Positions 59,382 through 64,000 of a stretch of 64,000 bases of DNA are shown here, piece by piece; positions within the stretch are counted from its first letter, which is position 1; each line of letters opens with the position of its first letter. Source of the DNA: Polytrichum commune (Eukaryota > Streptophyta > Polytrichopsida > Polytrichales > Polytrichaceae); NCBI GenBank assembly GCA_950295325.1, contig OX485809.1, positions 41,943,081 to 42,007,080 on the forward strand, read 5' to 3'. Position numbers and translations under genes: made by a program. The notes under the pieces were generated by a model that worked only from the letters and a program-made list of their open reading frames with translations, made no database searches and had not been told where the DNA came from.

Positions 59382-60584
59382 CAGTCTAACCTTGATAATA
59401 TCACACCATCCGTTTCACCATAAAGTGTGATATAAACAAGGTGTGACATATTTGATAATGTCACATTTTGAAGATTTGTGCATAATGTGATATTATCAAA
59501 AAAAAAAAGGTAGAAAATCAAAATGAAATTACAATGTAAAAAAAAAAAAAAAAAAACAAACACAAGACTTCAATGTTTTTGAATGTAAAATATAATTCAA
59601 AATTGTGAATAACAACATGAGCACATCACAATGTGTCATTGAGATCAGCCAATCACTAGCTTCCAATGTAGCAACAACAACAAAAACAACAACACAACGA
59701 AGAACACCTGCACTGCATGAAGAAACACAAGCCTATGATAGAAAGTGTGCATTTAAATTCCAAATGAACAATGGTTCATTATATACAAGTGAGCTCGACC
59801 ATGAGCTTGACTAACCTACCTAGGAGACTGTTTCTACTTATGAGCTTGACTAACCTACCTAGAAGACTGTTTCTACTTATGAGCTTGACTAACCTACCTA
59901 GAAGATTGTTTCTACTTATGAGCTTGACTAACTAATCTAGAAGATTGTTCCTAATTGAATGCCCACTTAGGATGAGCGGCTAACACTTATGATCTTACTA
60001 GATTCTCCTATGCGACTATTGACTATAGAAACAGTGAAGACAGTGCCACATATCTTGAGATTTCTACATTGCAAACCAATTGAACTAATTTAGCTTAAGT
60101 CGACACTACTCTGTACCAGCTCAGCTAAACCGTAGAACTTAACATCCTAAATTACTTCACACAAGCTAAAACCCTCAAAGACACATAGGTGAACACATGT
60201 GACGGAAGGTGGGGTGCATAGAGGCCAAGAAGTCTTGGCAGCGCCGTCAAAGACAACACCTTTGAGTGCCGTGTATAGACAGCACCGTTCAGGGTTGGTG
60301 CACAGAGGCGGCTCATGACCCTTTGAATAACATTGCATTTATCACAGGGGTGGCTCATGACCCTTTTGGCTACTACAATATGTCCATCCAACCATCACAT
60401 ACAATCCATCCATATTTGATATTATCACATTTACACTACGGATTTTGGAAAAAAATAGTGACATTAACAAGGGTGATAGGGATAATAACGAGGGAGTTTT
60501 ACACTAAGAAAATCGGTTTCAAACTTTTAGGTGACAGTATCAAGGTGTCCCATTAACAAGGGTGACATTATCAAGGTTAGACTG
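59382..60584. mobile_element. pogo-like (Tc1/mariner group) element, 1203 bp, TA duplication
   Basis: The element begins CAGTCTAACCTTGATAATAT at 59382 and ends with the inverse CAGTCTAACCTTGATAATGT at 60584; 23 of 25 terminal bases agree. TA flanks it (59380-59381 and 60585-60586). Subterminal blocks repeat GTGATATTATCAA and GTGACATTATCAAGG. It carries a 39 bp tandem array and no visible transposase, so it is non-autonomous. It interrupts copy B of the unrecognised protein family and is therefore younger than that copy. Confidence 0.88.
59801..59956 (+). repeat. 39 bp tandem repeat, four copies
   Basis: ATGAGCTTGACTAACCTACC starts at 59801, 59840, 59879 and (with changes) 59918. Each unit ends in an AGANTGTTTCTACTT block. 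The first three copies are nearly identical. Confidence 0.92.
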
Positions 60585-61357
60585 TAAATCACTACCATGT
60601 TGCAATTTTTAACTAAGTCAACCCCCGAGTCAGAGCCAATCTCCGACATTTTAATAACAAGCATTTTGTCTTCCTTATTTCTTTGGCCTAAAAATATGTT
60701 CTCCAGTACAAATGGCCAACGAGTTGTTTCTTGTAGTTCGCATACCTCGTCAATAATACCATTTCTATTTATTTGCTTGAATTTTCTGGTTTGTAAAACT
60801 CTCAAACTTATACATCATTTCTTGCACTCAGTGTCAGATTTAAGTAACGGTTTCTCACCATCTCTGCCAATGAGTTGGTCTCTTAAAAACTTAAGGCTTA
60901 CTGACATAACAATTGATGACAACGACGTTTTGGGTATTCTCCCAATAGCCTCGTAGAGGAGTTGATCCCGCGACACATATGACTTTCTACAATCATCGCG
61001 AGCCACATGGTGATTGTAAGTCCCAATATATATACAAACTCGCGACATGGAAGCGTGGCATGTCACCCAATACATCATAGTAGAACAAATTGCAAGACTT
61101 GTAGGAGGAATTTTGTAGATCTTGCAAATTTTGTATAATATAATGAAAGTAATATTTTTAGCATAAGCATCCCAAAGCTTTTTATTCATAGAATCGTGAC
61201 ATCCGTCTCGAGTAAAGTATTCGCAGTTGAAATTGTCACAACGCAAATGGCCCACACAACAAACATCACGAAAATTGAAATTGAATTCATTTTGAATATT
61301 GCATGTATTGGACTGGAACCATGTATGTCTGCCAAAATGCTTATCCATACCATACAA

Positions 61358-62170
61358 AATCCAAGTGTGTCCCGCTTTGATATCTACAAAGGCAGGAAGA
61401 AACTTAAAAAATGATTGACATTGTATTCAACACGCAATTATAAAAAAAATTGAGTATTTTAAATTTGTCAAAATTGAATTTACTAAGCTCACTTTTGGCT
61501 CATTTTCTAAATTGTAACTTACGAATGCAATCAATTACGCTAAGATTTACCTTGGATAGTGGAGTGAGGGGAGGATTTTGACTAAACATTTTCAAACCAG
61601 ACGGAGACTGCGCAAGAAGAAGTGGAGGAAGACTATGCTAGTCCTAAACATGGATGTGATATCACCTACGACAGACTCTACCTCTAAGTCGTTCAAATGA
61701 GAAAATTCAAGTTCAAGAGCTTGAACATAATGTACAATGTGAACTACTGAGGCATACTTTAGACTTATAACACTTGTGAACTCATAAGGAACCGACATGT
61801 CTCCCAGTGCGTAATAATTGGAACTACGTAATATTCACATTTTTTCCTTACCATATGTGGAAGATGAAATTGCAATTGTATATAACAACTCTTCACAATC
61901 ATCAAATATTTTCTCTTCTAGGAAAACAAAGTCCTATCTAAAACCGAATTGTAAAGACAACATATGGACACTAATAAAATTTTGACCATCACTTTGTGGA
62001 GGAATTCTCATAAGGATACAACCACCTTATGCACAAATTAAAGTCGTGATAACGAGAATACACAAGAACAACAAACGCCTATACCATTAAAGTTTTTAAG
62101 ATTTGTTAGATGGACATCAAATGAAAGAAAACTTATGTGAAGCCTATGTTGTCAATACATAGCGCCGTCA
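61358..62170. other. No gene recognised; possible N-terminal remnant of copy B
   Basis: A minus-strand frame at 61592-61798 lies upstream of copy B in the right orientation and may be part of its leader or first exon, but shows no motif. The rest is AT-rich. Confidence 0.35.
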
Positions 62171-62179
62171 AATTGTTTA

Positions 62180-62670
62180 AGGTTCTTAGTGGTGGTCTTA
62201 ATGCTTAGTATTAGTGTTGGGCCTTAGTTCTCGTTCATCTTCCTCACCATGGTCATACTTGGTAGTATGCCGTTTCTGGTAATGCATTTTATGGTGTTAG
62301 TGGTGGTGTTAGTGACGGCGGTCTTAGTGCTTAGTGCTAGTGATGAGTATTAACGTTGGATCTTAGTGGTGGTCTTAATGTTGGGTATTAGTGTTGGTCT
62401 TAATGTTGGGTATTAGTGTTGGTCTTATGGTTGGGTCTTAATGCTTAGTATTAATGCCTGTTGCACTTGGTAGTATGCCGTTACCGACATTGTATTTTAT
62501 GGTGTTAATAATAGGTCTTAGTATTTAATATTAGTGTTGGTTTTAGTGTTAGGTTGTTCTAGTGTTAGGTATTAGAACTGGGTCTTAGTGTTGGTGCTTA
62601 GTGCCAAGTCGTCTTAGTATTAGATCGTTTTAGTGTTGGTCTTAGTGCTTAGTATTAGTCCTAGGCCTTT
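62180..62670. repeat. GTT/TTAGT-rich minisatellite
   Basis: Short units such as GTTGGTCTTAATGTTGGGTA and TTAGTGTTGGTCTTAGTGCT recur many times with variation. A higher-order copy is also visible: CTTGGTAGTATGCCGTT at about 62259 and again about 62467, some 208 bases apart, each followed by ATTTTATGGTGTTA. Confidence 0.85.
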
Positions 62671-64000
62671 TTGCTGGTGTCGGCCTTCAAATTATCACTA
62701 AATATTGAAAAATCTATAAATCTATAAATTTAATAGATTCTATAGTGATTAATATAAAAAAAACTTATATAGTTAATAGTTTTAGGTATTTTGGCCTTAG
62801 TCATGTAGAACTATCATATAATAACTAGTTTGAGTTTTCATTAGAAGAACACTATTAGTAGATAGAATCTTCAACCATTCAATATGTTCTCATTTTTTTT
62901 ACTTCTAATTTTAGGCAACACATTAGTTGAGAATATGAATCCAAAAAGCATAAACTTGTTCCATGTGTCCAAGAATGAAGGGAGAAAACATGGAGAAACA
63001 CGAAAATTGGTATGTTTCTTAAATCTATATATGCAATTGAATTTTGAATGGTCACTATAACCAAATGGCTAAGAATTAGGAGGCAAATGCAATGTCTTCA
63101 AAGAGAGCACAAGAAGCTCTAAATGATAGAAGGAGCAACAACGAGCATGATTTGAAGGAGATATCCAACCATGATAAGGTGTACTATTAATTAAGAAATC
63201 ATAGTCCTTACATTTCAAAAGGACTCATGTTTGTAACACTATTAGAGATTAAAAATACCAACCAATAATAAAATGTGATGACCATTTTTATGATTATGAT
63301 ATGTCTTGATCACAAATCTATGTAAAATTCAATACAAAATCATGATAGTTATTATAGGAGTTCCTTGAGAACTGCAAGAAGTGCCAAGTAACACAATTTT
63401 GATACTCCTTATCGTAGTTGAACCCAATATCATTCTTTAAAGATTTTTAATTATTTAAAAAAATTGAACCTTTCATGTTATAAAATGTGGGTGGATAAAT
63501 AGGGTTTGCTCACTTGATTATCCTCCAAGTTTTTAGTGTAGATTCATTGTTGTTAATGTGGCCTACATTATTTACCATAATTATGTAGACTAAATTGGGG
63601 TCTTCAGAATGTTCATTCTTTGGTCAATCGATCTGCTCAGAAAAGATATCTTGTAGCTATAAGGGATTCTCAACAAGGGATTCTCAACATTTTCACCTTT
63701 AACTTTACTTTAGTGAATTTCACCTTTAATTTAAATTTTGATGAATATCCATTGTTGGCCTTGTCACATTGCAAAAGTAGTATGGAGTGTTAGTGTAGAA
63801 CTTAGTTTAGCAGTAAAAAATTAAATTATGTACACCACCGCCCAGGGAAGAGATTTTGGGCATAATTGATGGAGATCCAAAGTGTTCCCAAGGCCAACCA
63901 GTTACAATATGTTGGTATCCTTGGTTCTCATTTATGGATTGAAGATTTATTCTATAGATTCCATTAAAATGATCAGCAATTTGATGTACTTTCAATACGT
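62671..64000. other. No gene recognised
   Basis: AT-rich sequence with only short frames lacking motifs. No terminal repeats or tandem arrays were noticed. Confidence 0.5.

Larger units (their letters stand above)
58620..61357 (-). pseudogene. Unrecognised transposon-like protein, copy B (split by pogo-like element)
   Basis: The minus frame 61357-60815 (180 codons) has a Cys/His cluster (CCVGHLRCDNFNCEYF, residues 33-48) and the same C-x7-HH-x5-C as copy A (CIYIGTYNHHVARDDC, residues 108-123), each followed by KS. A second frame, 60805-60600, gives LVIKMSEIGSDSGVDLVKNC, matching copy A. After the pogo-like insertion the protein resumes near 59370: DAWIMVNHVKR, YTTFAYHIYD, YCKVMTLALCDMMSE, then FIGFMADSAQ near 59180, FCFLHLTKCM, and WWLSSGATSHV with WHFCYRQ near 58860. 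The two Asp blocks (CDM, MADSAQ) and the following C-x-L-H suit a MULE-like DDE fold, but this is inference. Several stops and shifts show that it is dead. Confidence 0.65.

Noticed and set aside
1-64000. Functional gene cluster linking the four host genes
   Set aside because: The dioxygenase, phospholipase, CBS protein and expansin have separate promoters and no shared pathway; the spacing fits ordinary plant gene density.

Overview
The window looks like nuclear DNA of a land plant, most likely a seed-free one (bryophyte, lycophyte or fern grade). The reasons are split genes with short introns and plant-specific families (a gibberellin-3-oxidase-like dioxygenase, a secretory phospholipase A2, an SNF4-like four-CBS protein and a beta-type expansin), an Arabidopsis-type telomere motif (TTTAGGG), and a nuclear cox3 fragment whose residues resemble, from memory, bryophyte/lycophyte mitochondrial cox3. 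The species cannot be fixed from the sequence alone.

Layout. 1-9 kb is repeat-derived: an old LTR retrotransposon fossil (about 0.96-3.5 kb) with a third LTR-like copy at 3.9 kb; a 3.3 kb element with long, nearly identical GC-rich terminal inverted repeats (4318-7647) that carries a nested hAT element (4671-6418); and a 401 bp Tourist-like MITE with a TAA duplication (8544-8944). 9.86-21.25 kb is a compact gene island with four complete genes whose exon phases all close: a 2OG dioxygenase (380 aa, +), a secreted phospholipase A2 (195 aa, +), a CBS-domain protein (453 aa, +) and an expansin (277 aa, -). The CBS gene and the expansin converge. The four genes do not form an obvious pathway.

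22-41 kb is gene-poor. It holds a GC island, a LINE remnant (24.2 kb), a 320 bp tandem duplication (26.2 kb), a TIR element (27.0 kb) and a roughly 10.3 kb imperfect palindrome (about 30.9-41.2 kb) with an extra direct copy of part of one arm and a pogo-like insertion.

41.9-50.8 kb holds a second, almost perfect inverted repeat (two 1.54 kb arms about 5.8 kb apart). It brackets a decayed PIF/Harbinger transposase and abuts a 60-codon nuclear copy of mitochondrial cox3. Its outer right edge cuts into a minus-strand Ty1/copia fossil (50.8-54.3 kb). From 54.7 to 61.4 kb there are two broken copies of an unrecognised, possibly DDE-type, transposon protein family. One of them is split by a 1203 bp pogo-like element with TA target duplication. 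The last part holds a GTT-rich minisatellite and otherwise unexplained AT-rich DNA.

The best candidates for something not yet described are the unrecognised transposon protein family (54.7-61.4 kb), the young inverted repeat with cox3 at its edge, and the telomere-repeat patch inside one arm of the long-TIR element. All calls are by eye; no database search was run.
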